Shown in pieces: positions 1-8,024 of a stretch of DNA of 64,000 nucleotides (the stretch's first letter is position 1; each line of letters opens with the position of its first letter). The DNA is from Mitsuaria sp. PDC51 (GTDB lineage Bacteria; Pseudomonadota; Gammaproteobacteria; Burkholderiales; Burkholderiaceae_C). The translations under genes were made by a program, and so were the position numbers. The notes under the pieces were generated by a model. The model had not been told where the DNA came from and did no database searches. It worked only from the letters and a program-made list of their open reading frames with translations. The stretch lies in NCBI RefSeq assembly GCF_900113225.1, contig NZ_FOZE01000001.1, forward strand, positions 496,001-560,000, in the 5' to 3' direction.

Positions 1-1606
1 CGACCCGCTTGACCGAGCCCGAGCGCACATCGCCGACCGCGAAGACGCCCGGGATGCTCGACTCGAGCAGCTCCGGCTTGTACTGCGACAGCGGGCAGGC
101 GCAGGCGCGGCCGGTGATGATGAAGCCGGCCTGGTCCAGTTCGAGGCCGCACTGCGAGATCAGGCCGGTCTCGGGTTCCGCGCCGATGAACATGAACAGG
201 TGCTGCAGTGCCAGCCGGCGCTGCTGGCCGTTGCGACGGTCGCGCCAGCAGACGGCCTCCAGCGAGTCGCCGCCTTCGAGCTCGCACAGCTCCTGGTGCG
301 GCAGCAGCTCGATGTTGGCGGTGCCCTGGATGCGGTCGATCAGGTAGCGCGACATCGTCGCCGCCAGCCCCGGGCCGCGGACCAGCATGATCACCTTGGC
401 CGCGTGGTTGGCCAGGAACACCGCCGCCTGGCCCGCCGAGTTGCCGCCGCCGACGATCACGACCGTCTGCCGGCTGCAGATGCGGGCCTCGATCGGCGAG
501 GCCCAGTACCAGACGCCCCGGCCCTCGAAGCGCGCCAGCGCGTCGAGGTCGGGCCGGCGGTAGCGCGCGCCGGTGGCGATCACCGCGGTGCGCGCCCGCA
601 CCGTGCGGCCGTCCTCCAGCGCCAGGCGCAGCTCGTCGTCCTCGCCGTGGCGCTCGCAGCTCATCTCGGTGACCTTGGCCGGGATCAGCATGTCGGCGCC
701 GAACTTCTGGGCCTGGACGAAGGCCCGGCCCGCCAGCGCCTGGCCCGAGATGCCGGTCGGGAAGCCGAGGTAGTTCTCGATGCGCGAGCTCGCGCCGGCC
801 TGGCCGCCGAACGAGCGGCAGTCCATCACCAGCACCGACAGCCCCTCCGACGCCGCGTACACCGCGGCCGACAGGCCCGCCGGGCCGGCGCCGACGATGG
901 CCACGTCGTAGAGCTCGGGGCGCTCGCGCATGTCGACGATGCCCATGCAGCGGGCGACCTCCTCGTCGGTCGGGTCGACCAGCACGTCGCCGCCGGGGCA
1001 GATGACCAGCATCTGCACGCCCTCGGTCATGTACTGGTCGGCGAGCGCCTTGGCGTCGTCGTTCTGGTCGGGCTCGAGCTGCTGGTGCGGATAGCCGTTG
1101 CGGCCGAGGAAGCTGCGCAGCCGCATCACCGGCGCGGCCTTGGCCCGTCCGATCAGCGTCGCGCCGCTGGCGCCGGCCTCGATCAGGCCGACACGGCGCA
1201 GGATGAAGGCGCGGGTGAGGCGCTCGCCCAGGTCGGCCTCGGCGATCAGCAGCGCGCGCAGCTGCGGCGGGCTGACCTCGACCGCCTCGACCTCGGTTTC
1301 CGCGATCGCGTCGATGAACGAGGGCCGGCCGCTGAGCTGGCCAACCTCGCCCAGGAAACCGCCCGGGCCGTGCCGGTGGATCGGCGTCACGTGGCCGAGG
1401 CTGTCACGCTGGGAGACGGTGATCTCGCCGCTGAGGATCAGGGTCATGCCCATGCCGGCATCGCCGGCACGCACGACCCACTCGCCTTGGGAATAGCGCC
1501 GGAACCGGCCGAAGCGCGCGACGCGCGCGATGTCGGCGACGCCGAGCGTGGGAAACATCTGGGCACCGCGCGTGTCGGCGATGCTGGGCTGCTGGACCTG
1601 GGCCAT
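1..1606 (-). CDS. Cyclic nucleotide-binding FAD/NAD(P) oxidoreductase, thioredoxin reductase-like (3' end beyond window)
   Basis: About 535 codons are present and the frame runs off the left edge. Residues about 20-135 form a cNMP-binding (CAP-like) domain. A FAD Rossmann motif VAIVGAGPAG follows near residue 234, and an NAD(P) motif VVIVGGGNSAG near residue 379. The late motif FAVGDVR is the usual thioredoxin-reductase-type FAD signature. Where thioredoxin reductases carry the redox CxxC (after the RxxPDLD segment, about residue 362) this protein reads WYWASPIEA, with no cysteine pair. It is therefore unlikely to reduce thioredoxin through a disulfide; its acceptor is unknown. The ATG at 1606 is preceded by AGGAGG-like purines. 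It is divergent from the thioesterase gene. The fold is certain, the substrate is not. Confidence 0.85.
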   Translation of the reverse strand, partial: MAQVQQPSIADTRGAQMFPTLGVADIARVARFGRFRRYSQGEWVVRAGDAGMGMTLILSGEITVSQRDSLGHVTPIHRHGPGGFLGEVGQLSGRPSFIDAIAETEVEAVEVSPPQLRALLIAEADLGERLTRAFILRRVGLIEAGASGATLIGRAKAAPVMRLRSFLGRNGYPHQQLEPDQNDDAKALADQYMTEGVQMLVICPGGDVLVDPTDEEVARCMGIVDMRERPELYDVAIVGAGPAGLSAAVYAASEGLSVLVMDCRSFGGQAGASSRIENYLGFPTGISGQALAGRAFVQAQKFGADMLIPAKVTEMSCERHGEDDELRLALEDGRTVRARTAVIATGARYRRPDLDALARFEGRGVWYWASPIEARICSRQTVVIVGGGNSAGQAAVFLANHAAKVIMLVRGPGLAATMSRYLIDRIQGTANIELLPHQELCELEGGDSLEAVCWRDRRNGQQRRLALQHLFMFIGAEPETGLISQCGLELDQAGFIITGRACACPLSQYKPELLESSIPGVFAVGDVRSGSVKRV

Positions 1607-1791
1607 GGGACCTCCTGGCGCGCACCCTAACCGACGGGCGGGCCAGCGGCAAGCGCCGGACGGGAGAGCGCGGCGCGCGGCGCCGGGCGGGGGACGGACG
1701 GCCGCTGCGCGTCCGGGGGAGGGTGGCGGTGGCCGACTCTGGCACCATGGCGGCCGCGCCTTCCTTCACGATCCGTTCCGGAGCCTTCGCC

Positions 1792-2283
1792 ATGGACCTG
1801 CCTTCCCACCAACTGACGATGACCGTGCTGATGACGCCGGACATGGCCAACTTCTCCGGCAACGTGCACGGCGGGACCATCCTGAAGCTGCTCGACCAGG
1901 TCGCCTACGCCTGCGCCAGCCGCTTCGCCGGCCGCTACACGGTGACGCTGTCGGTGGACCAGGTGATGTTCCGCCAGCCGATCCATGTCGGCGAGCTGGT
2001 CAGCTTCCTGGCCTCGGTGAACTACACCGGCACCTCGTCGATGGAGATCGGCATCAAGGTCGTCACCGAGAACATCCGCGACCAGGTGGTGCGGCATGCC
2101 AACAGCTGCTTCTTCACGATGGTGGCCGTCGGCGAGGACGGCCGGCCGGTGCCGGTGCCGCCGCTGTCGCCGAGTTCCCCCGACGAGAAGCGCCGCTGGG
2201 AAGCCGCGATCGAGCGCAAGAAGCTGCGCCAGGAACTGCAGCGCCGGCACGACGAGCTGCGCAGCTCCACCCTGCCGGGCTGA
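1792..2283 (+). CDS. Acyl-CoA thioesterase, hotdog fold (YciA/BACH-like)
   Basis: A 163-residue hotdog-fold thioesterase that should hydrolyse acyl-CoA esters in the cytoplasm. It shows the family stretch MANFSGNVHGG followed by the central helix (LKLLDQVAYACASRFAG) and the VTLSVDQVMFRQPI strand. The C-terminal tail is charged (DEKRRWEAAIERKKLRQEL). I chose the ATG at 1792, which follows a GGAG at about -12 and matches the usual start (MDLPSHQLTMTV). An upstream ATG at 1747 and a GTG at 1723 are in frame but would add low-complexity residues. It is a single gene between two minus-strand genes. Physiological substrate chain length cannot be told from sequence. Confidence 0.88.
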   Translation: MDLPSHQLTMTVLMTPDMANFSGNVHGGTILKLLDQVAYACASRFAGRYTVTLSVDQVMFRQPIHVGELVSFLASVNYTGTSSMEIGIKVVTENIRDQVVRHANSCFFTMVAVGEDGRPVPVPPLSPSSPDEKRRWEAAIERKKLRQELQRRHDELRSSTLPG

Positions 2284-2293
2284 GCCGGCGGCC

Positions 2294-3814
2294 TCAGCCG
2301 CGCAGCTGCGCCGGATCGAGGTACTGCTGGCGGAAGGTCTCGAAGTCGACCGTGTCGGCCGCCTCGATCGCCGCCTGCGTCTCCAGCGAGGCCCGCGCCG
2401 ACTGTTCGAAGCGGGCCATCAGGCCCTCGGGCATCGGCTGCGCCAGCACATGGGCGCGGGCGGCCTCGGAGCGGGCCGCGACGAAGTCCAGGTGCGAGCA
2501 CCGGTGTCCGGCGCTCATCGCCGCCAGCACCCGCGCCGACGGCAGCTCGTCCGGCCGCTCCCAGCGCTCGACGGCCTGGGCGAGCGCCTCGCGGTAGAGC
2601 GAGCCACCCAGCGCCTCGTCGATCTTGCGGGCGATCGGCGCGAAGTCGGTCAGCAGCTCGCGGCCCCAGTCGCGCAGCGCGATCTCGCCGCCGCGGCGCT
2701 CCAGCTTCAGGCCGGGTTCGCGTCCGGCCGAGGCGGTGCGGTGCTGGTTGCGGGCCAGCGCGCCGAGTTCGTCCGGCGTGTCGTTGGGGCTGTCGGTCAG
2801 CCAGCAGTGCAGCAGGAAGATGTCCAGGAAACGCATCGTGCTGGCGGCGATGCCGACCGGCTCGAACGGGTCCAGGTCCATGCAGCGGACCTCGATGTAT
2901 TCGACGCCGCGCTCGCGCAGCGCATGCAGGGGACGCTCACCCGAGCGGATGGTGCGCTTGGGGCGGATCGTGCCGTAGAACTCGTTCTCGATCTGCAGCA
3001 GCGTGGTCGACAGCTGGTTGTATTCGCCGCCCGGATTGACCACGCCGACCTTCTCGTAGGCGGGGTAGGGGCGGGTCAGCGCGTCCTGCAGCGAGGCGGC
3101 GTAGCCGTCCAGGCTGTTGTAGCTGACCGCCAGCGAGGCCTGCGCGTCGCTCTGGTAGCCGAGGCGGCCCATGCGCAGCGAGGTGCCGTGGGGCATGTGC
3201 AGCGTGCCGTCGGTCAGCGGCTGCAGGCCGTGCTCGCGGCCGGCGACGAAGCTGGCGCACAGCGCCGGCGACGCGCCGAACAGCGTCAGCAGCAGGAAGG
3301 AATGGCGGCGGAAGTTGCGGATCAGCGCGAAGTGGTCGGCGTTGTCCAGGCCCGGCATCGACCAGTTGTAGTGGATGCCGGAGATGGTCTGCATGCGCCG
3401 CCCGTAGCGGTGGCCCAGGCCCATGCGGTAGACGCTCTTGGCGCGGCCGATGTTGGAGGCGCCGTAGCGGCCGATGGGGATGGTTTCATCGGCGGGCAGC
3501 AGGCAGGGCATGCTCGACGCCCACATCAGCTCCTCGCCCAGGCTGCGGTAGACGGCCTGGTGGATCTCGGTCAGCTGCGCCAGGCAGGCCTCGGCGGAGG
3601 CATGCACGCCGGTGATCAGCTCCAGCTGCGACTCGCTGAAGTCGGTGGTGACCGTCTCATGGGTCAGCGCGGAGCCGAGCGCGGTCGGATGCGGCGTCAG
3701 CGCCAGCGAGGCGGCGGTCGGCAGCGCGCGCAGGCTTTCCTTCTCCACGCCGCGGCGCATGCCCGCCAGACGGGCCGGATCCAGGGCCTCCAGTCGCTTC
3801 AGCCAATCGCTCAA
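2294..3814 (-). CDS. gshA: Glutamate-cysteine ligase
   Basis: This is the first enzyme of glutathione synthesis, joining L-glutamate and L-cysteine with ATP in the cytoplasm. At 506 residues it is close to the E. coli-type (518 aa) rather than the plant/alphaproteobacterial type. Family stretches seen are RRGVEKESLR near the N-terminus, THETVTTDFSESQLELIT, the SSMPCLLP segment, IGRYGASNIGR and SGIHYNWSMP. The start is a TTG at 3814, supported by a strong GAGGAG nine bases upstream. No ATG lies near. It is transcribed alone: the next minus-strand gene upstream ends about 245 bases away. gshB is not in the window. Confidence 0.96.
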   Translation of the reverse strand: MSDWLKRLEALDPARLAGMRRGVEKESLRALPTAASLALTPHPTALGSALTHETVTTDFSESQLELITGVHASAEACLAQLTEIHQAVYRSLGEELMWASSMPCLLPADETIPIGRYGASNIGRAKSVYRMGLGHRYGRRMQTISGIHYNWSMPGLDNADHFALIRNFRRHSFLLLTLFGASPALCASFVAGREHGLQPLTDGTLHMPHGTSLRMGRLGYQSDAQASLAVSYNSLDGYAASLQDALTRPYPAYEKVGVVNPGGEYNQLSTTLLQIENEFYGTIRPKRTIRSGERPLHALRERGVEYIEVRCMDLDPFEPVGIAASTMRFLDIFLLHCWLTDSPNDTPDELGALARNQHRTASAGREPGLKLERRGGEIALRDWGRELLTDFAPIARKIDEALGGSLYREALAQAVERWERPDELPSARVLAAMSAGHRCSHLDFVAARSEAARAHVLAQPMPEGLMARFEQSARASLETQAAIEAADTVDFETFRQQYLDPAQLRG

Positions 3815-4058
3815 AACCCGCTCCTCGTTCGATGTGGGCGCGCAAGTTAACAGATGTGCACGAATCCCGCTTGACTTGGCTTTCTCGGGTTTGTGCTAAG
3901 CGGGGTGAGGCGATCGACCGGCCTTCAGCGGGTCAACGGCCGGCAATCCCTCGCAACTTGCGGGCAATCCGCAGGCCGGAGGGGGCCTCGGGGGCCCGCC
4001 CTGGGCCGGACTCGCAGCGGGCCGGCGCGGGACCCGCTCCGGTGGGGAACGCAGCGGC

Positions 4059-5075
4059 TCAGGCCGGCGCGCTCATCCGTCGTCGCGTGCGCCGGAGCTG
4101 CTGGTCCGAGCTGAAGCCGGCAGCCAGTGCCGCCTGCGCCGGCCGCTGGCCCCGCGCCAGCTCACGCCGGGCCAGTTCAAGCCGGATCGCGCGCAGGTAG
4201 TCCAGCGGCGTGGTGCCGCCGTGCTGGGTGAAGAGCCGGGTGAGGTGGCGCGGCGTGACATGGGCGACCTCGGCCATCCGAGCCAGGCTCCAGTCCGCGC
4301 GCGGGTCGCCGCAGATCGCGTCCTGCACCCGGTGCAGCGCGGGATGCAGGTGGTGGCGGTGCGCCAGCATCGGCGACAGCTCCGGGTCCTGCGCGCCGCG
4401 CCGCAGGTAGACCACCATCACCTGCGCCACCGACGCGGCCAGCGCCTCGCCGCAGTGCTCGGCGATGAGGGCCAGCACCAGGTCGATGCCGGCCGTGATG
4501 CCGGCGCTGCTGGCCAGCGGGCCGTCGAGCACGAACACCCGGTTGGCCTGCACGTCCGCGCCGGGCGCGGCGGCGCGCAGCGCGTCGAGCGATTCATGGT
4601 GCGTGGTGCAGCGCCGGCCCTCGAGCAGCCCGGCCCGGGCCGCGAGCAGGGCGCCGGCGCAGATGCTCAGCAGCCGGCCTTCGCCGCCGGCCAGCAGCGC
4701 CGTGCCCTCGCGATGCAGCCAGCGCTCGATGCGCAGTTCCTCCTCGCGCTCGACGGCGCCCGGCGCCGGGTCGTCCGGATGCGCATGCCGGCGGCCGCTC
4801 AGGATCAGCCAGTCGCGCGGCCCCAGCGCCGGCAGCGGCTCCAGCGCGGCCAGCGTCAGGCCGACCGAGCTCGAGGCCGTCGGCGACGCGGCGCAGTAGC
4901 GCAGCCGGAAGGCTTCCGGCTCGCCGCGGCGGCGCAAGGCCTGGTTGGCGAGCCGCAGCGCCTCGGCCGCGCCGGCCAGGTCCAGCAGCAGCGTGTGGCG
5001 CTCGACCAGGATCCAGACGTCGACCGGGTTGTCGTCCGGTCGGCGCCCGGCCAGGGGAGAGTCAGGAAAGGACAT
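4059..5075 (-). CDS. GlxA-family transcriptional regulator (DJ-1/PfpI-like domain plus AraC HTH)
   Basis: A 338-residue regulator. Residues about 10-190 resemble a class I glutamine amidotransferase/DJ-1 domain, including the nucleophile-elbow region LLSICAGALLAARAG and the following THHESLDALR. The C-terminal 100 residues form two AraC-type helix-turn-helices (SLARMAEVAHVTPRHLTRLF ... RPAQAALAAGFSSDQQL). Family members usually control amine, amino-acid or nucleophile-hydrolase genes next door; here the isochorismatase-like gene lies directly upstream on the same strand with about 96 bases between. I use the ATG at 5075; an in-frame ATG at 5099 lies inside a palindrome and adds eight atypical residues. 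Confidence 0.9.
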   Translation of the reverse strand: MSFPDSPLAGRRPDDNPVDVWILVERHTLLLDLAGAAEALRLANQALRRRGEPEAFRLRYCAASPTASSSVGLTLAALEPLPALGPRDWLILSGRRHAHPDDPAPGAVEREEELRIERWLHREGTALLAGGEGRLLSICAGALLAARAGLLEGRRCTTHHESLDALRAAAPGADVQANRVFVLDGPLASSAGITAGIDLVLALIAEHCGEALAASVAQVMVVYLRRGAQDPELSPMLAHRHHLHPALHRVQDAICGDPRADWSLARMAEVAHVTPRHLTRLFTQHGGTTPLDYLRAIRLELARRELARGQRPAQAALAAGFSSDQQLRRTRRRMSAPA

Positions 5076-5084
5076 CGCGGCAGT

Positions 5085-5099
5085 ATGCCCCCGGGGCAT
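5085..5099. promoter_or_regulatory. 15-bp perfect palindrome upstream of the GlxA-type regulator
   Basis: ATGCCCC-C-GGGGCAT has perfect 7-base arms around one central base and ends 10 bases before the regulator's ATG. It could be an operator for the regulator itself or a small hairpin in its leader. No experimental or comparative support is visible here. Confidence 0.4.
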
Positions 5100-5171
5100 T
5101 CGGGAATGGGGCTCAAGGGAGAGCGGGCTCCCGGCGCGGGCGAGCGCGCCGCGCCGTGGACCCCCCGACCA

Positions 5172-5780
5172 TCAGGCCGCGACGGCGCTGCGCTGGGTGG
5201 CGCGATCGAGCGCCGCCTCGACGTCGACGATCTGCGCGAACCGGTCCTGCAGCGCCACCTCGGTGCGCAGCTTGAGCTCGTCCACGCCGACGACCACGCC
5301 GCTGGCATGCCGGATGGGGAAGGTGAGCGTCGCCTCGGTCACGTAGTCGACGGTCCAGCCCTCGTCGCTGGCGTGGCGCGTCGTCGTCTCGCAGCACTGC
5401 TCGGTGCGGATGCCCGCGACGATCAGGCGGCGGATGCCGTGCTCGGTCAGCCAGATCGACAGGCCGGTGCCGGCCAGCGCGCTGTGGCGGCGCTTGAGGA
5501 ACTCGGCGGCGATGGGCACGTTGGCCAGCTCGGCCATTGGACGCACATGGCCGCTGACGAGCGAGAAGGGGTTGTCCGGCGTGGCCGGGCCGTCGGTGTG
5601 GAGGATGCGCACGATCGGCAGGCCGCGCGCGGCGGCGCCGGTCAGCAGCGCGCTGGTGCGGGCCATGTAGGGCTCGAAGCCGGCCGGGTCCCAGTAGGGG
5701 CGGTGGCGGAAGGATTCCTGGACGTCGATCAGCAGGACGGCGGTGTCGGCGTCGGGGCGGAAGGCGGTGGCGGCGGTCAT
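5172..5780 (-). CDS. Isochorismatase-family cysteine hydrolase
   Basis: A 202-residue isochorismatase-fold enzyme. It has the catalytic triad pattern of the family: Asp19 in LLIDVQ, a lysine in EFLKRRHSAL (about residue 98), and the nucleophilic cysteine in RTEQCCETT (about residue 130). The run GIRTEQCCETTTRHASD is typical of nicotinamidase/N-carbamoylsarcosine-amidase-like members. The ATG at 5780 is chosen because GGAG lies 8-11 bases upstream; the longer in-frame start at 5816 adds 12 unlikely residues. It lies just upstream of the GlxA-type regulator on the same strand, a pairing that suggests regulation by a small amine or amide. The substrate is not identifiable. Confidence 0.88.
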   Translation of the reverse strand: MTAATAFRPDADTAVLLIDVQESFRHRPYWDPAGFEPYMARTSALLTGAAARGLPIVRILHTDGPATPDNPFSLVSGHVRPMAELANVPIAAEFLKRRHSALAGTGLSIWLTEHGIRRLIVAGIRTEQCCETTTRHASDEGWTVDYVTEATLTFPIRHASGVVVGVDELKLRTEVALQDRFAQIVDVEAALDRATQRSAVAA

Positions 5781-5898
5781 CGAGGGCTCCATCGAGCAGT
5801 GGGTGATGGACGCCATCGTGCCGGCGCAGGTGCGCGGCGTCGCGCCGTCGCAGGACCAGTCGCGGTCAAATCAGGACATCGGACGTGCCACGATCGCA

Positions 5899-5936
5899 GC
5901 CCTCACCCCCGCCCCTCTCCCGCAAGCGGGAGAGGG
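5899..5936. repeat. REP-like palindromic repeat, copy 1
   Basis: An 11-base perfect stem (CCCTCTCCCGC / GCGGGAGAGGG, loop AA) is preceded by the conserved block GCCCTCACCCC. The same arrangement occurs inverted at 44348-44384. It sits between the isochorismatase gene and the 3' end of the DUF1415 gene, so it is extragenic like classic REP elements. Confidence 0.75.
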
Positions 5937-5970
5937 AGCAAGGCGGCGCGGCGCCTCGCCACTCGACCGG

Positions 5971-6570
5971 TCAGTCCTCGCGCGTGGTGCGCTGGGCCAG
6001 CGGCAGCTTGGCCTCGAGGTCCAGCGCGTCCCAGCCCTTGCGGCCGATGCGCCGCAGCGTGTCGATGTTGGCCTCGTAGATCGCGTCGGTGTCCGGCATG
6101 GTCTCGACGGCCCGCTCGATGCTCTCCTCGCGCAGCAGGTGCAGCGTCGGGTAGGGCGAGCGGTTGCTGAAGTTGTCGACGTCGTCCGCGTCGGTGCCCT
6201 CGAACTGGTAGTCGGGGTGGAAGCTGGCGACCTGCAGCACGCCGTCCAGGTCCAGGTCCTCGACCAGCGCGTCGGCCGCGCCCAGGAAGTCGTTGAAGTC
6301 CAGGAAGTCGTTGAGCACCCACGGATGGACCAGCAGCGTCGTCTCCGTCTCCTCCGGATCGGCGCGGTTGAGCGCCAGCAGCTCGCGCGCCAGGTCCTTG
6401 AGCAGTTCCTCCGGCGTGTGCGCCGCGCTGACCACGGTGCGCAGCCGCTGGTTGACCTCCACGCTCTTGGCGAACGGGCACAGGTTCAGGCCGATCACGG
6501 CCCGCTGCAGCCAGCGCTGGGTGTCCTCGCGGACGGTCTTCTCTTGGTCGGGCGCGATCGGGGCGGTCAT
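5971..6570 (-). CDS. DUF1415 domain-containing protein
   Basis: A 199-residue soluble protein of the DUF1415 family, whose biochemical role is unknown. The start region (residues 14-35) carries the family pattern TQRWLQRAVIGLNLCPFAK with a conserved cysteine at about residue 31, then a strand-rich middle with LLVHPWVLNDFLDFNDFL and the conserved QVASFHPDYQFEGT and NRSPYPTLHLLREESI stretches. The ATG at 6570 follows immediately after the 3' end of the M20 amidohydrolase gene (57 bases downstream), so the two may be co-transcribed. Length and motifs fit the family throughout, with no sign of damage. Confidence 0.9.
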   Translation of the reverse strand: MTAPIAPDQEKTVREDTQRWLQRAVIGLNLCPFAKSVEVNQRLRTVVSAAHTPEELLKDLARELLALNRADPEETETTLLVHPWVLNDFLDFNDFLGAADALVEDLDLDGVLQVASFHPDYQFEGTDADDVDNFSNRSPYPTLHLLREESIERAVETMPDTDAIYEANIDTLRRIGRKGWDALDLEAKLPLAQRTTRED

Positions 6571-6626
6571 CGGGCGTGGGGCTGGAGTCGAAGAAGAGGG
6601 CGGGGCGCGGAGGGCGGCGGCTGCCC

Positions 6627-7841
6627 TCAGGCCAGGGCCGGGCGCGGCCGCTTGAACCAGGCGTCGACCAGTCGGACCCACATCGAGCCGCCCAGCGGGA
6701 TCAGCTCGTCGTTGAAGTCGTAGCTCGGGTTGTGCAGCATGCAGGGCCCCAGGCCGTGGCCGCCCTCGCGGTGGCTGCCGTCGCCGTTGCCGATCAGGAA
6801 GTAGCAGCCCGGCACTTCCTGCAGGTAGTAGCTGAAGTCCTCGGCGCCCATGGTGGGCTCGAACTCCTGCACGTTGGCCGCGCCCAGCATCTCGGTCAGC
6901 ACGCCGCGGGCGAATTCGGTCTCGGCCGGGTGGTTGATCGTCGGCGGGTAGTTGCGGTGGAAGCCGAACTCGCACTCGACCTCGAAGGCGGTGCCCGTGG
7001 CCTCGGTCAGTTGCCGCATGCGGCGCTCGATCAGGTCCAGCGTCTCCAGCGTGAAGGTCCGCACCGTGCCCTGCAGCTCGCAGCGCTCGGGGATCACGTT
7101 GGTCGCCTCGCCGGCGTGGATCATCGTCACCGAGATCACGCCCGCGTCGATCGGCCGCTTGTTGCGGGTGATGATGGTCTGGAAGGCCTGCACCAGGTGC
7201 GCGGCCACGACCACCGGGTCGGTGCCCAGGTGCGGCATCGCGCCGTGCGCGCCCTTGCCCTTGATCACGATCTTGAATTCGTTGCTCGAGGCGAAGACCG
7301 GTCCGGTCTTGAGCGCGAACTGCCCGGCGGCCATGCCCGGCCAGTTGTGGACGCCGAACATGGCCTCCATCGGGAACTTGCGGAACAGGCCGTCCTTGAT
7401 CATCTCGCGGGCGCCGCCGCCGCCCTCCTCGGCGGGCTGGAAGACGACATAGACGGTGCCGTCGAAGTCGCGATGCGCGGCCAGGTGCTTGGCCGCGGCC
7501 AGCAGCATCGCGGTGTGGCCGTCATGGCCGCACGCATGCATCTTGCCGGGATGCTTGCTCGCGTGCGCGAAGGTGTTGTGCTCGGTGATGGGCAGCGCGT
7601 CGATGTCGGCGCGCAGGCCCAGCGTGCGGCCGCTCCTGCCGCCGTCGCGGCCCGGGATGATGCCGACCACGCCGGTCTTGCCCAGGCCGCGGTGGACCTC
7701 GATGCCCCAGTCGGTCAGCGCTTTCGCGACCACGTCCGAGGTGCGGTCTTCATGGAAGCAGAGTTCAGGATGCGCGTGCAGGTCTCGTCGCAGCTTGGCG
7801 ATGGCCGGCGCGTCGGCCAGGATGGGTTCGATCAGCTTCAT
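6627..7841 (-). CDS. M20-family amidohydrolase (hippurate hydrolase-like)
   Basis: A 404-residue zinc metallohydrolase of the M20D/amidohydrolase family that cleaves N-acyl amino acids or similar amides in the cytoplasm. Visible metal-site stretches are MHACGHDGHTAMLL (about residues 99-112), the acidic pair in QPAEEGGGGA (about 135), GVHNWPG, and the C-terminal histidine in GLGPCMLHNPSYDFND. The dimerisation ('lid') domain begins near SSNEFKIVIKGKGAHGAMPH. ATG 7841 is chosen for the GGAG 8 bases upstream; the in-frame ATG at 7862 is a poorer fit. It lies downstream of a binding-protein gene but a strong terminator hairpin separates them. Confidence 0.92.
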   Translation of the reverse strand: MKLIEPILADAPAIAKLRRDLHAHPELCFHEDRTSDVVAKALTDWGIEVHRGLGKTGVVGIIPGRDGGRSGRTLGLRADIDALPITEHNTFAHASKHPGKMHACGHDGHTAMLLAAAKHLAAHRDFDGTVYVVFQPAEEGGGGAREMIKDGLFRKFPMEAMFGVHNWPGMAAGQFALKTGPVFASSNEFKIVIKGKGAHGAMPHLGTDPVVVAAHLVQAFQTIITRNKRPIDAGVISVTMIHAGEATNVIPERCELQGTVRTFTLETLDLIERRMRQLTEATGTAFEVECEFGFHRNYPPTINHPAETEFARGVLTEMLGAANVQEFEPTMGAEDFSYYLQEVPGCYFLIGNGDGSHREGGHGLGPCMLHNPSYDFNDELIPLGGSMWVRLVDAWFKRPRPALA

Positions 7842-7901
7842 GGGCGGGCACTCCGATGTCATCGCGACAGCGCGTCGGGCTTGCCGCGAGCCAGAAAGAC
7901 G

Positions 7902-7926
7902 GCGGCGCCGCTCAGGGCGGCGCCGC
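7902..7926 (-). terminator. Hairpin terminator after the ABC binding-protein gene
   Basis: A perfect 10-base stem, GCGGCGCCGC, encloses a 5-base loop. On the minus strand it is followed by CGTCTTTCT. It lies between the stop of the binding protein and the start of the M20 hydrolase gene, so it probably separates their transcripts. Confidence 0.65.
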
Positions 7927-8024
7927 TGTGTCGGGCCAGTGTACCCGCCGCACCGCGAAGGTGCCCGACGCCGCCGCGCCCGTCCGGGCGATCAGCGCCG
8001 CGTCACTGCCGGATCAAGGCCGGA

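Noticed and set aside
200-1630. Long open plus-strand frame opposite the FAD oxidoreductase
   Set aside because: It is an antisense shadow typical of 70 % GC coding DNA: Arg/Ala/His-rich, no domain, whereas the opposite strand encodes a full cNMP-FAD protein.
3866-3904. CCCGCTT ... AAGCGGG inverted repeat upstream of gshA
   Set aside because: The arms are only 7 bases with 25 bases between; in GC-rich DNA this is easily by chance.
5899-5936. Hairpin at 5899-5936 as a simple terminator
   Set aside because: It lacks a T-run, and an inverted copy with the same flanking block occurs at 44348, so a dispersed repeat is the better reading.
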